From Natronomonas halophila (GTDB lineage: Archaea; Halobacteriota; Halobacteria; Halobacteriales; Haloarculaceae), in assembly GCF_013391085.1 (NCBI RefSeq), contig NZ_CP058334.1, positions 1,488,001 through 1,552,000 on the forward strand: DNA of 64,000 nucleotides, read 5' to 3'. Below are positions 26,408 through 35,552 of the stretch, one piece after another. Each line of letters starts with the position of its first letter. The stretch's first letter is position 1. The notes under the pieces are model-generated. The model was not told the origin of the DNA, made no database searches, and saw only the letters and a program-made list of their open reading frames with translations. The position numbers were made by a program, and so were the translations under genes.

Positions 26408-27499
26408 ATGAGAACGGACCACTCGATTACCGGTTGGCCGCGGGCCGCCACCGCCGGTCTCGTGATAGCGGTCGTCGCGGTCGCCTTGCTTGCGGCGGTG
26501 GCAGCCACGCCCGCCGCGGCGAATCACGGGACCGACTCCGGAAACTACACCGTCGTGCTCCCGCACGACAGCGACCACCTGCCGGGCAACCAGAACGAAG
26601 CGAACGCCAGCATTCGGAACTTCTCGACTGCCGGCGACCGCTTCGACGAGGAAGGCGCCCCGGAAGGCTTCGAGACGTTCGATTACCTCGAAGTCAGAAA
26701 CGAGGCGATAGACTGGTCGAACTGTGGTAGCGCGAACACGGCCGTCTTCGGCCTCGACCGCGGCAACAACAACAGCGGCACCAAGACCGATACCGACCTC
26801 CTCGAACACATGAAGAACTCCAACTTCCACGAGGACGGTATCGACGTCACCTTCTACAACGAAAGCGACTTCGGTGGCAACCCGACCTACCTCAACCCCG
26901 ACGACCAGATAATCTCGGTTCAGGGTGCCGGCTCCTCCGGCGGCCCCTGCTTTACGATGCCCAGCGACCCCGGCTGGTATCAGATCAAGGGGATGGTCAG
27001 GGGAACGACCGCGGACGGCGAAACCCTCAAGGTGCAGGCGAACTCCCACTACTTCCCCATCTGCGAGGGCTGTCACGACAACGAGACCGCCTACGAAAAA
27101 CTCGGCCCGCCGCCGAGCCAGCGAAGCGGGAGCCAGGAGACGCCGACGCCAACGCCGACCCCGACACCGACCGCGACCGCAACCGCGACACCGACGCCGA
27201 CACCCGATGACGGCGGCAGCGGCGGCGAGGGAGCCAACGATGACACGCCGACATCGACGCCAACCCCGACGCCAACGCTAACACCCGCGGACGGCGATAC
27301 CGGGAGTTCCGGCGGAAATGACGGAGGAAGCAACGACGGTGGAAGCGATAGCGATAGCGACGATGGTGTTACCGGTGACGATGCCGGTTCCGACAAGATT
27401 CAGGGCACGCCGACACCCGGTGCCGGCCCCGGGTTCGGGGCGGCACTCGCACTCGTCACACTCCTCGGGAGCGCGCTGCTCGTCCGTCGACGAGGCTAA
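26408..27499 (+). CDS. Secreted four-cysteine family protein, PGF-CTERM anchored (paralogue B)
   Basis: 363 residues. Signal peptide (about 1-38), domain with SDHLPGNQN, FGLDRGNNNSGTKTDTD, GGNPTYLNPDDQI, DPGWYQIKG and HYFPICEGCHDN, then a TPTPTPT stalk, a Gly/Ser/Asp-rich spacer and a PGF-CTERM end (GPGFGAALALVTLLGSALLV then RRRG). It is very similar to A (same four cysteines and CEGCH box). A TATA-like GGTATAAACC (26343-26352) and GCATATATCC lie in the 154-bp gap, so it probably has its own promoter. Confidence 0.88.
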   Translation: MRTDHSITGWPRAATAGLVIAVVAVALLAAVAATPAAANHGTDSGNYTVVLPHDSDHLPGNQNEANASIRNFSTAGDRFDEEGAPEGFETFDYLEVRNEAIDWSNCGSANTAVFGLDRGNNNSGTKTDTDLLEHMKNSNFHEDGIDVTFYNESDFGGNPTYLNPDDQIISVQGAGSSGGPCFTMPSDPGWYQIKGMVRGTTADGETLKVQANSHYFPICEGCHDNETAYEKLGPPPSQRSGSQETPTPTPTPTPTATATATPTPTPDDGGSGGEGANDDTPTSTPTPTPTLTPADGDTGSSGGNDGGSNDGGSDSDSDDGVTGDDAGSDKIQGTPTPGAGPGFGAALALVTLLGSALLVRRRG

Positions 27500-27605
27500 C
27501 CCTGTCGGCGGTCACGTTTGACCGAGTGCCCTGCCAACAGTAAACATAAACACCCCCACATATCCAGCAATAGCCTTAGCCCCTCTGTTTTCCTTTGTGC
27601 CGCAT

Positions 27606-28697
27606 ATGCGTAGAGCCAAGCAACTGAGCGTAACCCTGCTGACGACCCTATTGGCGACATCGCTTGTCGCCGGCGGCGTCGCTTTCGGCGTGTCGCCGGT
27701 CGCGGCCTACCATCCGAGCGACGCCGAGGACTTCACCGACGAGTCCAACTTCACGGTCGTACTGCCCCACCAGTCCGACCACTATCCGGGGAATCAGAAC
27801 AAGCAGAACGCAAGCATCCGGTACAACGTCGTCGGTGCGGAGGCATTCCAAGAGCAGGGCGCCCAGGACGGCCTCTACCTCGACTGGGTCATCGTCCACG
27901 CCGAGTACGAGGGCGTCGAATGGATCGACTACTCCGCCTGTAGCACGGACAACACCGCGGCGTTCGGCTTCGACCGCGGGAACAACAAATCGGGCTACAA
28001 GTACGACGAGGACCTCGTCTCGAAGCAAAAGAAGGTCGAGTTCAAGAAGGGCGGCATCGTCATCAACTTCTACAACTGGGGCGACTTCGCCGGCGATCCG
28101 CCGATAATGCTCCCTCAAGACGCCATCGTGGCCCAGCAGGGTGCCGGTTCCGCCGCAGGCCCCTGTCTGACGATGACCGAAAAGCCCGGCTGGTATCAGG
28201 TCACCGGCTTCGCGAACGGGACGGTCAACGACAACGCTCGCGACGAACAGCCCTCCGATAGCGCCGAATACATCGATCTTCAGTTGCGTTCGACCTACGT
28301 CTACGTCTGTGAGTGCGACAGCGAACAGGAGGCCCGCGAACAACTCGGCCCGCCGCCGAATGAGGGCGGACCGACGACGCCGACCTCGACCCCGACGCCC
28401 GCACCGACGACGGAGACCCCTGCTCAGACCGCGACGCCGGAAGAGAACACCCCCCAGCAGACGGCCACGCCAGCGAGCACCGAGCCGCCACAGACCGAGA
28501 CACCGGCGAGTACGGAACCACCGCAAACCCAGGCACCGGTTAACACCGAACCGCCACAGACGGAGCCGTCGGGGGCATCCGGCAGCGGAGGTCCCAATCA
28601 GCTGACCCCGACGCCGGGTGAGGGCCCCGGCTTCGGTGCCGTCGCCGCGCTGGCCGCGCTGCTCGCGAGCGGCCTCATCGCGCTCCGCCGCCGGTAG
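27606..28697 (+). CDS. Secreted four-cysteine family protein, PGF-CTERM anchored (paralogue C, second subfamily)
   Basis: 363 residues. Signal peptide (about 1-34), domain with SDHYPGNQNKQNAS, FGFDRGNNKSG, KPGWYQVTG, and YVYVCECDSEQEAREQLG, where CxC replaces the CxxC of A/B/D. Cysteines at 112, 187, 235 and 237 keep the same 75-residue spacing between the first two as in A. The stalk repeats the unit ASTEPPQT. It ends GPGFGAVAALAALLASG then RRR (PGF-CTERM). It groups with E. ATG 27606 is preferred; a GTG 9 bp upstream is possible. Confidence 0.88.
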   Translation: MRRAKQLSVTLLTTLLATSLVAGGVAFGVSPVAAYHPSDAEDFTDESNFTVVLPHQSDHYPGNQNKQNASIRYNVVGAEAFQEQGAQDGLYLDWVIVHAEYEGVEWIDYSACSTDNTAAFGFDRGNNKSGYKYDEDLVSKQKKVEFKKGGIVINFYNWGDFAGDPPIMLPQDAIVAQQGAGSAAGPCLTMTEKPGWYQVTGFANGTVNDNARDEQPSDSAEYIDLQLRSTYVYVCECDSEQEAREQLGPPPNEGGPTTPTSTPTPAPTTETPAQTATPEENTPQQTATPASTEPPQTETPASTEPPQTQAPVNTEPPQTEPSGASGSGGPNQLTPTPGEGPGFGAVAALAALLASGLIALRRR

Positions 28698-28835
28698 ACC
28701 AGCCACCCCGTTTTCCGCTTTTCTCGCACGTATCTCGTTGTATAGTGTGAACTCGGACCGTGGTGAGCGTTACCGTCTATTTCCAGTGATTGATAAAGGA
28801 CTTTAGCGGTGGAGTGGTTCGGGACGGGTACTGAG

Positions 28836-29828
28836 ATGGACGAACGAAGACGCATATCGGCGACGAGGGTCGTGACGCTGGCTTTCTTTTCGCTGGCGGC
28901 GACCGCCGTCCTGTTCGGCGCGCTGGCTGGCCCGGCCGCCGCAGCACACGATAGCCCCGGCAACTACAGCGTCGTGCTCCCGGAGGAATCCGACCACCTG
29001 CCCGGTGACCAAAACCCCGCGAACGCGAGCATCCAGCACTTCGCGGAGACGGGGTCCAGTTTCGACGGCAAGCCCGCCGACCGCCTCGAAGTGATGAAAT
29101 GGCTCGTCATTTCGAGCGACGAAGTCGACTTCAGCGGGTGTACCTCCAGCGACACCAACGCTCTCGGTATCGACCGCGGGAGCAACAACTCCGGAACCCA
29201 AAACGACGACAGCATCCTACAGAACATGCTGGATTCCGGCTTCCAGGAGGACAAGATCTGGGTCGAGTTCAACGGCGAGGACGACTTCGGCGAGACCGTC
29301 TCCATCTCGCGTGAGGACTCCATCATCGCCGTCCAGAGCGACTGTTATACGATGCCCAGCGACCCCGGTTGGTACCAAATCAGCGGGAAAATCAACGGGA
29401 CCGGCCCCGACGGAAACTTCTTCGAGGTGACGCTGGATTCCCACTACTTCGCCGTCTGTGAGGGCTGCCACGACGAGGCGACCGCCCAGGAGAAACTCGG
29501 CCCCCGTCCCGGCGAAGGCTCGACGAACGACGAGACGCCGACGGCGACCGCAACGGCGACCGCAACCCCGACGCCGACCGCAACGGCGACCGAAGCCGTC
29601 GCGACCGAAACACCGTCATCCACCGAAGCGGCGACCGAAACCGCGACCGCGGCGCCCGAGGCCACCGAAACCCCCACTCGGACTGCGACGGCGACCGAGG
29701 CCGCAGATGGGAACGGCGATGATGGCCTCGCAGCCACGCCAACCCCGGGTGAAGGACCTGGATTCGGCGCCGTGGCCGCACTCGTTGCGCTGCTCTCCGG
29801 CGCAGCGCTCGTTCGACGTCGTCGATAG
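28836..29828 (+). CDS. Secreted four-cysteine family protein, PGF-CTERM anchored (paralogue D)
   Basis: 330 residues. Signal peptide (about 1-36, ending GPAAAA), domain with SDHLPGDQNPANAS, LGIDRGSNNSGTQ, DPGWYQISG and HYFAVCEGCHDEATA. It lacks the GAGSSGG segment before the second cysteine (QSDCYTMPSD instead). Stalk of TATATPT/TEAATET; PGF-CTERM at the end. It belongs to the A/B subfamily. An in-frame GTG at 28809 would lengthen it, but the charged region before the signal helix favours ATG 28836. Confidence 0.88.
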   Translation: MDERRRISATRVVTLAFFSLAATAVLFGALAGPAAAAHDSPGNYSVVLPEESDHLPGDQNPANASIQHFAETGSSFDGKPADRLEVMKWLVISSDEVDFSGCTSSDTNALGIDRGSNNSGTQNDDSILQNMLDSGFQEDKIWVEFNGEDDFGETVSISREDSIIAVQSDCYTMPSDPGWYQISGKINGTGPDGNFFEVTLDSHYFAVCEGCHDEATAQEKLGPRPGEGSTNDETPTATATATATPTPTATATEAVATETPSSTEAATETATAAPEATETPTRTATATEAADGNGDDGLAATPTPGEGPGFGAVAALVALLSGAALVRRRR

Positions 29829-29964
29829 ACAAAGAAATCCTGTTTTCGGCCCGGAGAAACCCTCTCAGAGACGGATTATATTTCCCCCAGACGGTCTGGC
29901 ATTCATAAATCCCCTCGTATGCGGAGCGACAAGGTTAGACGAGTCGTCCGCACCGATACACGCT

Positions 29965-31044
29965 ATGAGGGACCAATACCCGTGCGGACGGTTCGGAGCA
30001 CTGCTGTTGGTGGGGATGCTCGTGGCGGTCGTCTGTCTCGCTGCCGCCCCTGTCAGTGCGAACGAACACACGAAGGAGAACGCGGTGAACGTCACGGAGG
30101 AGGCCAACTTCACCGTCGCGTTCCCGTTCCAGACCGACCATTATCCCGGTGACCAAAATCAAGAGAACGGCAGTATCCAGTATTTCTTCTCGCCGGAGGA
30201 CTCCTTCGAGAAACTCGGCCTCGACGGTCAGGGGGCGTTCGGTGATTACCTCATCATCGATGCGAACTGGATAGATTACTCCGCCTGCGACGTCGACAAC
30301 ACCGCGGTCTTCGGCATCGACCGTGGGAACAACAACTCCGGCACCAAAATCGACCAGGACCTCGTCTCGAAACAGAAGAACGCCGACTTCCGCGACGACG
30401 GCATCACCATCGAGTTCTACGACTGGGGCGATTTCGCCAACGACCCGCCGTACATGCGCGCACAGGACGCCATCATCGCCGAACAGGGTGCCCGCTCCGG
30501 TGACGGCGCGTGCCTGACCGTCACCAACGAACCCGGTTGGTACCGGATTCAGGGGTTCCTCAACGGGACCGCCGCCGACAACGGACCCGACCAACAGCCC
30601 TCCGATGACGCCAAACAGGTCGCGGGCATGGCATTATCGAACTACATCTACGTCTGCGCGTGTGACAGCGAGCAGGAGGCCCGCGAGCAACTCGGCGCGC
30701 CGCCGAACGAGCGAACCACGGCCGACTCGACACCGACGCCAACGCCGACATCGACGGCAACCGCGACGCCGACACCTGAACCCGAAACCGAGACAGCGAC
30801 ACCCGTCCCATCGACCGCAACGGCCGCGCCGACCGAGGCGGCAACCCCGACCGCGACGCCCGCCGAACCCGACAACGAATCCCCGACGCCGACCGCCACG
30901 GCGGCCGGCGGGGCCGACGGGACCACCGGCGGTAGTAACGCCAACAGCGTCGGAACGCCGACACCTGCCGAAGGACCCGGCTTCGGCACCCTCCTCGCCC
31001 TGCTTGCGTTGCTCACGAGCGGCCTGCTCGTTCGTCTCCCCTAA
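29965..31044 (+). CDS. Secreted four-cysteine family protein, PGF-CTERM anchored (paralogue E, second subfamily)
   Basis: 359 residues. Signal peptide (about 1-32), domain with TDHYPGDQNQENGS, FGIDRGNNNSGTKIDQD, EPGWYRIQG and YIYVCACDSEQEAREQLG (CxC type, like C). Stalk of TPTPTPT/TATATPT and a PGF-CTERM end (GPGFGTLLALLALLTSG then RLP), which is less basic than usual. The true start is ATG 29965 just before the signal helix; the open frame continues upstream only as an overlap with D. It is the last of the tandem set before the ABC operon. Confidence 0.87.
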   Translation: MRDQYPCGRFGALLLVGMLVAVVCLAAAPVSANEHTKENAVNVTEEANFTVAFPFQTDHYPGDQNQENGSIQYFFSPEDSFEKLGLDGQGAFGDYLIIDANWIDYSACDVDNTAVFGIDRGNNNSGTKIDQDLVSKQKNADFRDDGITIEFYDWGDFANDPPYMRAQDAIIAEQGARSGDGACLTVTNEPGWYRIQGFLNGTAADNGPDQQPSDDAKQVAGMALSNYIYVCACDSEQEAREQLGAPPNERTTADSTPTPTPTSTATATPTPEPETETATPVPSTATAAPTEAATPTATPAEPDNESPTPTATAAGGADGTTGGSNANSVGTPTPAEGPGFGTLLALLALLTSGLLVRLP

Positions 31045-31183
31045 CGCTCCGAGGACCACGCATTCGGTCGGTTCTATCGGGCCGTAGCGGCACCAGCGGC
31101 GGAAAACCGGCAGTATGCTCTTAAATAGCCGGACAACACCAGCGAAACACACATTTGTTGAAGTCCGAAAGGGAGGCACACAC

Positions 31184-32620
31184 ATGGCTGACGTGCCAGA
31201 GAACGAACAGCAAGACGAAAACGAGGGGCGGCTAGACCGGCGCTCAGTCCTGAAATACGGCGGAACGGGAGCGCTGACGGCCGGCCTGGCGGGGTGTCAA
31301 ACCGCTGAGAATCCGGTCCCCGGGTCCAACCTTCGCGTCGAAGAGGAACCGGAGAACACGTCCAACGGTGGCGGCGGTGACGGGATTCTCTCCGATGAAA
31401 CGATTACAATCGGCGTCTTGGCGCCGATGAACCTCCCGCTTGGGGTCTCGATGTGGAAAGCCGCCCAGATGCGGCGGGACATCATAAACGACAACGGCGG
31501 CATCCTCGGCGCGAACGTCGAGGTCAAACTCGGCAACACCGAAGTGTCGCCGGGGACCGCCCAGAGCGAACACCAGCGGCTCACCGTCCAGGAGGGCTGT
31601 GATTTCACGACCGGTATCTTCCTCGGGTCGGCGCTCCTGCAGACGATGCCGTCGATCGCCAACCAGGAGACCATCCACCTGACGACCGGGTCCGCGGACC
31701 CGCGCGTCGGGCAGCTCGTCTCCAAAACCGACGACTTCGGGTCCACCGAAGAGAAAAGCAGCTACGAGCGCTTCAAATACCACTTCCGCGTCGGCCCGAT
31801 TCACCTGCTGGACCTCGCCGACGCGATGCTGGAGTTCATCGAGAACAGAAAGGAGGAGTACGGCTGGGAGAAGGCCGCACTGCTCACCGAGAACCTCGGC
31901 GAGTTCACACCGTACGCCGAGCGTCTCTCGGAGCGCCTCTCCAGCGTCATCGACGTGCCCATCAAGCAGCGCCCCGGCGGCGTCAGCGACTGGTCGCCGC
32001 TCTACAACGAAATCGAGAACGCCGGCTGCGACATCGCTATCATCGGGATGGCGCTGGGCGGCACGACGGCCGTCAACCAGTGGGCCCAACAGCAGCGGAA
32101 CTTCGAGTTCGGCGGCATCCACGTGCCCGCACAGGCCTACAGCTACTGGGAGAGCACCGGCGGCAACGTCGAACACCTCTTCACGATGAACGCGATGACG
32201 CCGCAGACGGAGAACACGCCGAAGACCCAGCCCTTCGTTCAGGATTACATCGAACGCTTCGACGAGGTGCCCATCTACACCGGCCCGCTGACCTACGACG
32301 CGATCAGCGTCATCAAGCAGGGCATCGAGGACACCGTCGAAGGCGAGGACATGGAGACCCTGCCCGACGCCGACACCATCATCCCCTATCTGGAGGATGG
32401 CACCTTCTCCGGCGGGACGGTAATCGCTGAAGCGCAGTTCACGCCGCCGGATGCCAAGTACGCCCACGAACCCCAGTGGACCTCGATGGCCGAAACCGGC
32501 GTCCCCGTCTTCCAGCAGTGGCAGATGGACCCCGAGATTCGCGAGGACTACGGGACCATGCACTCCATCGCACCGCAACAGAACAAGACCTCGGACAAGA
32601 CCATCCCGGAGTGGCTATAA
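31184..32620 (+). CDS. LIV-type ABC transporter substrate-binding lipoprotein (Tat)
   Basis: A 478-residue periplasmic-binding-fold type I protein (Leu/Ile/Val, amide or urea type). Twin-arginine motif DRRSVLKYGG (residues 18-27) with lipobox LAGC (C38), so it is exported folded and lipid-anchored. A disordered Glu/Asn/Gly linker (about 45-72) precedes the ligand-binding fold ITIGVLAPMNLPLGVSMWKAAQM. GGAGG-like GGGAGGC lies about 8 nt before the ATG, an unusual Shine-Dalgarno for this organism. It is the first gene of a five-gene uptake operon. The ligand is not predictable from sequence. Confidence 0.92.
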   Translation: MADVPENEQQDENEGRLDRRSVLKYGGTGALTAGLAGCQTAENPVPGSNLRVEEEPENTSNGGGGDGILSDETITIGVLAPMNLPLGVSMWKAAQMRRDIINDNGGILGANVEVKLGNTEVSPGTAQSEHQRLTVQEGCDFTTGIFLGSALLQTMPSIANQETIHLTTGSADPRVGQLVSKTDDFGSTEEKSSYERFKYHFRVGPIHLLDLADAMLEFIENRKEEYGWEKAALLTENLGEFTPYAERLSERLSSVIDVPIKQRPGGVSDWSPLYNEIENAGCDIAIIGMALGGTTAVNQWAQQQRNFEFGGIHVPAQAYSYWESTGGNVEHLFTMNAMTPQTENTPKTQPFVQDYIERFDEVPIYTGPLTYDAISVIKQGIEDTVEGEDMETLPDADTIIPYLEDGTFSGGTVIAEAQFTPPDAKYAHEPQWTSMAETGVPVFQQWQMDPEIREDYGTMHSIAPQQNKTSDKTIPEWL

Positions 32621-32623
32621 CCC

Positions 32624-33538
32624 ATGTCACAGATAATAACCGCACTTCTGGCTGCGACGTTCATCAGTGCGCTGTACGCCATCATCGCCATCGGCTTCAC
32701 GCTGATTTTCGGCGTCGGTGGCATTCTGAACTTCGCTCACGGCGCCTTCATCACCGTCGGTGCCTTCGCCGCCTTCATCGTCTCCAGCGGTTCCGGCTTG
32801 GGGTTGCCGATTATCCTCGGCCTGCTGGCCGCAACCCTCGCCGGTGCTGCCGTCGGCGGCGCGACGTATCTCGGCGTCATCAGATACGTCAGAACGCGGC
32901 CGGTGACCGTCCTGATTCTCACGCTGGTCATCGGCTTCTTCATCATGTACGCCCTCAACATCTTCACCGACGAAATCATGGGCGTCGACCCCCTGCAGAT
33001 TCCCGTCCCACCGGTCATCGGGACGGAAAGTGCCATCAACGGCGCAATCTCCTTTATCGGCCCCTCGACACTCAACTCGCTTTTCATCTTCACGACTTCG
33101 TGGGTTCTCATCGGCGCACTCTACTACTTCGTTAACTCCACGCGCACTGGCCGTGCCATTCTCGCAGTCAGTATGAGCGACAAGGGCGCGGCACTCGTCG
33201 GCATCAACGCCGAGAAAATCAACCTCATTACCTGGGTCCTCGCGGGCGCCTTCGCCGGCTACGCCGGCGTCCTGCTTGCGGGTGACCTCGGCGGCGGCAG
33301 TTGGCTGATGGCCATCGAGCCGCCCGCACCGCTGGTTCTGTCCTTCGCCATCGTCATTCTCGGTGGCCTCGGTTCCATCAAGGGCAGCGTCGTCGGTGCC
33401 TACATTATCGGCTTCTTCGAGACGTTCACCGTGACGTTCATCAGCTCGCAGCTGGCGGGGATTTCCTCGCTCGTCCTGCTGTTGGTGTTCCTGCTCGTGA
33501 AGCCTGAAGGACTCTACGGACGGGAGGCAGCAGAATAA
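32624..33538 (+). CDS. LIV-type ABC permease, LivH family
   Basis: A 304-residue membrane permease with about eight helices. Family markers: GFTLIFGVGGILNFAHGAF (residues about 24-42) and, in the C-terminal third, VILGGLGSIKGSVVGAYIIG. It pairs with the LivM-type protein downstream to form the pore. The gene begins 3 bp after the binding-protein stop. Confidence 0.93.
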   Translation: MSQIITALLAATFISALYAIIAIGFTLIFGVGGILNFAHGAFITVGAFAAFIVSSGSGLGLPIILGLLAATLAGAAVGGATYLGVIRYVRTRPVTVLILTLVIGFFIMYALNIFTDEIMGVDPLQIPVPPVIGTESAINGAISFIGPSTLNSLFIFTTSWVLIGALYYFVNSTRTGRAILAVSMSDKGAALVGINAEKINLITWVLAGAFAGYAGVLLAGDLGGGSWLMAIEPPAPLVLSFAIVILGGLGSIKGSVVGAYIIGFFETFTVTFISSQLAGISSLVLLLVFLLVKPEGLYGREAAE

Positions 33539-33540
33539 CA

Positions 33541-34764
33541 ATGGCAACGAAAACACCCTTCGAAGGCGACGTCGAACAGCGTCGTCGCGAGGCAGTCAAA
33601 GAAAAGCTCCAGTTCAGCGAGATGGCGCTCCGGCACAAGCTCGGCGTGTTCGGCCTCGTCGCACTCGCACTACTGCCGACGGTCCTCAAGCCGCTGGAGC
33701 TGAGCGAGTTCACGTACGTCCTGTTCCTGATGATGTTCGCGATGAGCTGGGACGTCGTCTCCGGCTACACCGGCCAACTCAGTTTCGGCCACGCGTTCTT
33801 CTTCGCCATCGGCGGCTACGGAACCTCTGTGCTCAGTTCACAACACGGCGTCCCCGTGTTTCTCAGTATCATCCTGGCGACGATACTCGCCGCCATCGGC
33901 GGCGTCCTCATCGGCGTTCCGGCCCTTCGACTCTCCGGGCCGTACCTCTCACTGGTGACGCTCATCGCACCGCTGCTGCTCTATCAGTCCTTCATCCTCT
34001 TCAGCGAAGGGACGTTCTTCGCGCCGGACGGGCTGGGCGGGACCAGCGGCCTGACCGAACAGCCGCCACAGCTCGTCGGCCTCGGTAGCGGCGCGGTCAT
34101 CCAGGTCGGCGAGTTCTGGATACGCGAGGTCGGGAAGTACTACGTGGCCTTCATCGCCCTGCTCATCGTGCTTGCGGTCTGCTATGCGGTTACCCGTTCG
34201 TCGGCCGGCAGCGTCTTCACCGCGATTCGCGAGGACGAAGACGCCGTCCGCTCGTCGGGGCTCAACCCCGCGAAGTTCAAGATGTTCGCTTTCGTCCTGT
34301 CGGCGGCCGTCGGCGGTTTCGCCGGCGCCGTCTGGATGCACGCCGGCGGCTTCCCGAACACGGAGAACCTCTTCGGCCCCGGTCGTATCGACCTGAGCGT
34401 CAACGTCATCGTGATGGCGATTATCGGCGGCATGGGCACCATCGTCGGTGCCGTCGTGGGCGCGACCCTGTTCGCGTTCGCGCAGGTCGTCGTCAGTTCG
34501 CTTACCTTCCAGGTGCCGGGAATCGGCATCCAGTTCGCCGACCTCGCGCCGCTGCCGACGTTCTTCTTCGCGATGCTGATCCTCGTGTTCATGCCTCGCG
34601 GGGTCGTCCCCGAAGGCATCGACCGCGCACGCTACCTCCTCGCGCGCTACCGGGGCGAGGAACCGCCCGAACGCGTCGGCGGCGAGGGGAACTCCGCCGG
34701 CGACAGCGTCATCAAGAAGTATCGTCGCGAAATCGAGGAGATTCTCGGACGTGATAACAAATGA
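33541..34764 (+). CDS. LIV-type ABC permease, LivM family
   Basis: A 407-residue permease with a cytoplasmic N-terminal extension (about residues 1-38), about ten helices, and a polar basic C-terminal tail. Signatures are SGYTGQLSFGHAFFFAIGGY (about residues 75-94) and MAIIGGMGTIVGAVVGATLF (about 292-311), which contains the EAA-like loop contacting the ATPases. The start is 2 bp after livH; the stop overlaps the next gene by 4 bp. Confidence 0.93.
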   Translation: MATKTPFEGDVEQRRREAVKEKLQFSEMALRHKLGVFGLVALALLPTVLKPLELSEFTYVLFLMMFAMSWDVVSGYTGQLSFGHAFFFAIGGYGTSVLSSQHGVPVFLSIILATILAAIGGVLIGVPALRLSGPYLSLVTLIAPLLLYQSFILFSEGTFFAPDGLGGTSGLTEQPPQLVGLGSGAVIQVGEFWIREVGKYYVAFIALLIVLAVCYAVTRSSAGSVFTAIREDEDAVRSSGLNPAKFKMFAFVLSAAVGGFAGAVWMHAGGFPNTENLFGPGRIDLSVNVIVMAIIGGMGTIVGAVVGATLFAFAQVVVSSLTFQVPGIGIQFADLAPLPTFFFAMLILVFMPRGVVPEGIDRARYLLARYRGEEPPERVGGEGNSAGDSVIKKYRREIEEILGRDNK

Positions 34765-35552
34765 GCACCGACCAAGACCACCCATCCGACTTCGAAGAAC
34801 AGCAGTACGGCCCCGATGACGGCATCCTCGTCGCCCAAGACCTCCGCAAGGAGTTCGGGGGCCTCGTCGCCGTCGACGACCTCTCCTTTGCGGTTCAGGA
34901 GGGGGAAATCCTCGGCTTCATCGGCCCCAACGGCGCCGGGAAGTCGACGACGTTCAACTGCGTCACCGGCACCTACCAGCCGACGGGCGGCAACGTCTAC
35001 TTCAAAGGCCGCGACGTCACCGGCATCCCCGCCCACGACATGGTCAAAGAGGGGATGGCCCGGACCTTTCAGGACTTCGCGCCGCTGGAAGACCGGACCG
35101 TCGTCAAGAACGTCGAGCTTGCGCTCGCGCCGGACGAACTGTTCACCCTCTCCGGCGTCGGCGGCGAAACGGAGGCACTGGCCGAAGAGATCTGTCGCCG
35201 GGTCGGACTCGGCCAGGAACTCGGCCAGACGCCCTCCGAGTTGCCCCACGCCGGCATGCTGAAACTGGAAATCGCACGCGCCATCGCGACCCAGCCGGAC
35301 GTGATGCTCGTCGACGAACCCTTCGCCGGCCTCTCGGGCCAAGAGGTCGAGGAACTCTCCGAAGTCCTCGAATCCCTCCGACAACACGGGATGACCCTCA
35401 TCGTCGTCGACCACAACATGCACGGCCTGCTCAACCTCATCGACCGCGCCTTCGTCATCCAGTTCGGCGCGAAAATCGCCGAGGGAGAACCCGACGAAAT
35501 CAAGAACGATCCGAAGGTACAGGAGGCCTACCTCGGAGGTGACGAGATATGA
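34761..35552 (+). CDS. LIV-type ABC ATPase, LivG family
   Basis: A 263-residue ATPase. Walker A GPNGAGKSTT (about residues 55-64), Q-loop TFQDF, Walker B VMLVDEPFAGLS, H-loop VVDHN. The ABC signature is atypical: the region before Walker B reads ELPHAGMLKLEIARAI, where LSGGQ would be expected. It may therefore function asymmetrically with the LivF-like partner, which has a normal SGGEQ. The C terminus resembles LivG. ATG overlaps livM (ATGA). Confidence 0.9.
   Translation: MSTDQDHPSDFEEQQYGPDDGILVAQDLRKEFGGLVAVDDLSFAVQEGEILGFIGPNGAGKSTTFNCVTGTYQPTGGNVYFKGRDVTGIPAHDMVKEGMARTFQDFAPLEDRTVVKNVELALAPDELFTLSGVGGETEALAEEICRRVGLGQELGQTPSELPHAGMLKLEIARAIATQPDVMLVDEPFAGLSGQEVEELSEVLESLRQHGMTLIVVDHNMHGLLNLIDRAFVIQFGAKIAEGEPDEIKNDPKVQEAYLGGDEI

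Larger units (their letters stand above)
25222..31044 (+). repeat. Five-gene tandem paralogous array (A-E)
   Basis: Five head-to-tail genes of one family with gaps of 106-154 bp, alternating between two sequence subtypes (A, B, C, D, E = 1, 1, 2, 1, 2). The Thr/Pro stalk-coding segments are low-complexity ACSCCG-type repeats, prone to slippage and recombination. Each gene has its own upstream AT-rich element. Confidence 0.85.

Noticed and set aside
29458-29964. Extension of paralogue E upstream into paralogue D
   Set aside because: The open frame is out of phase with D and rich in Arg/Pro; the signal peptide begins at 29965.
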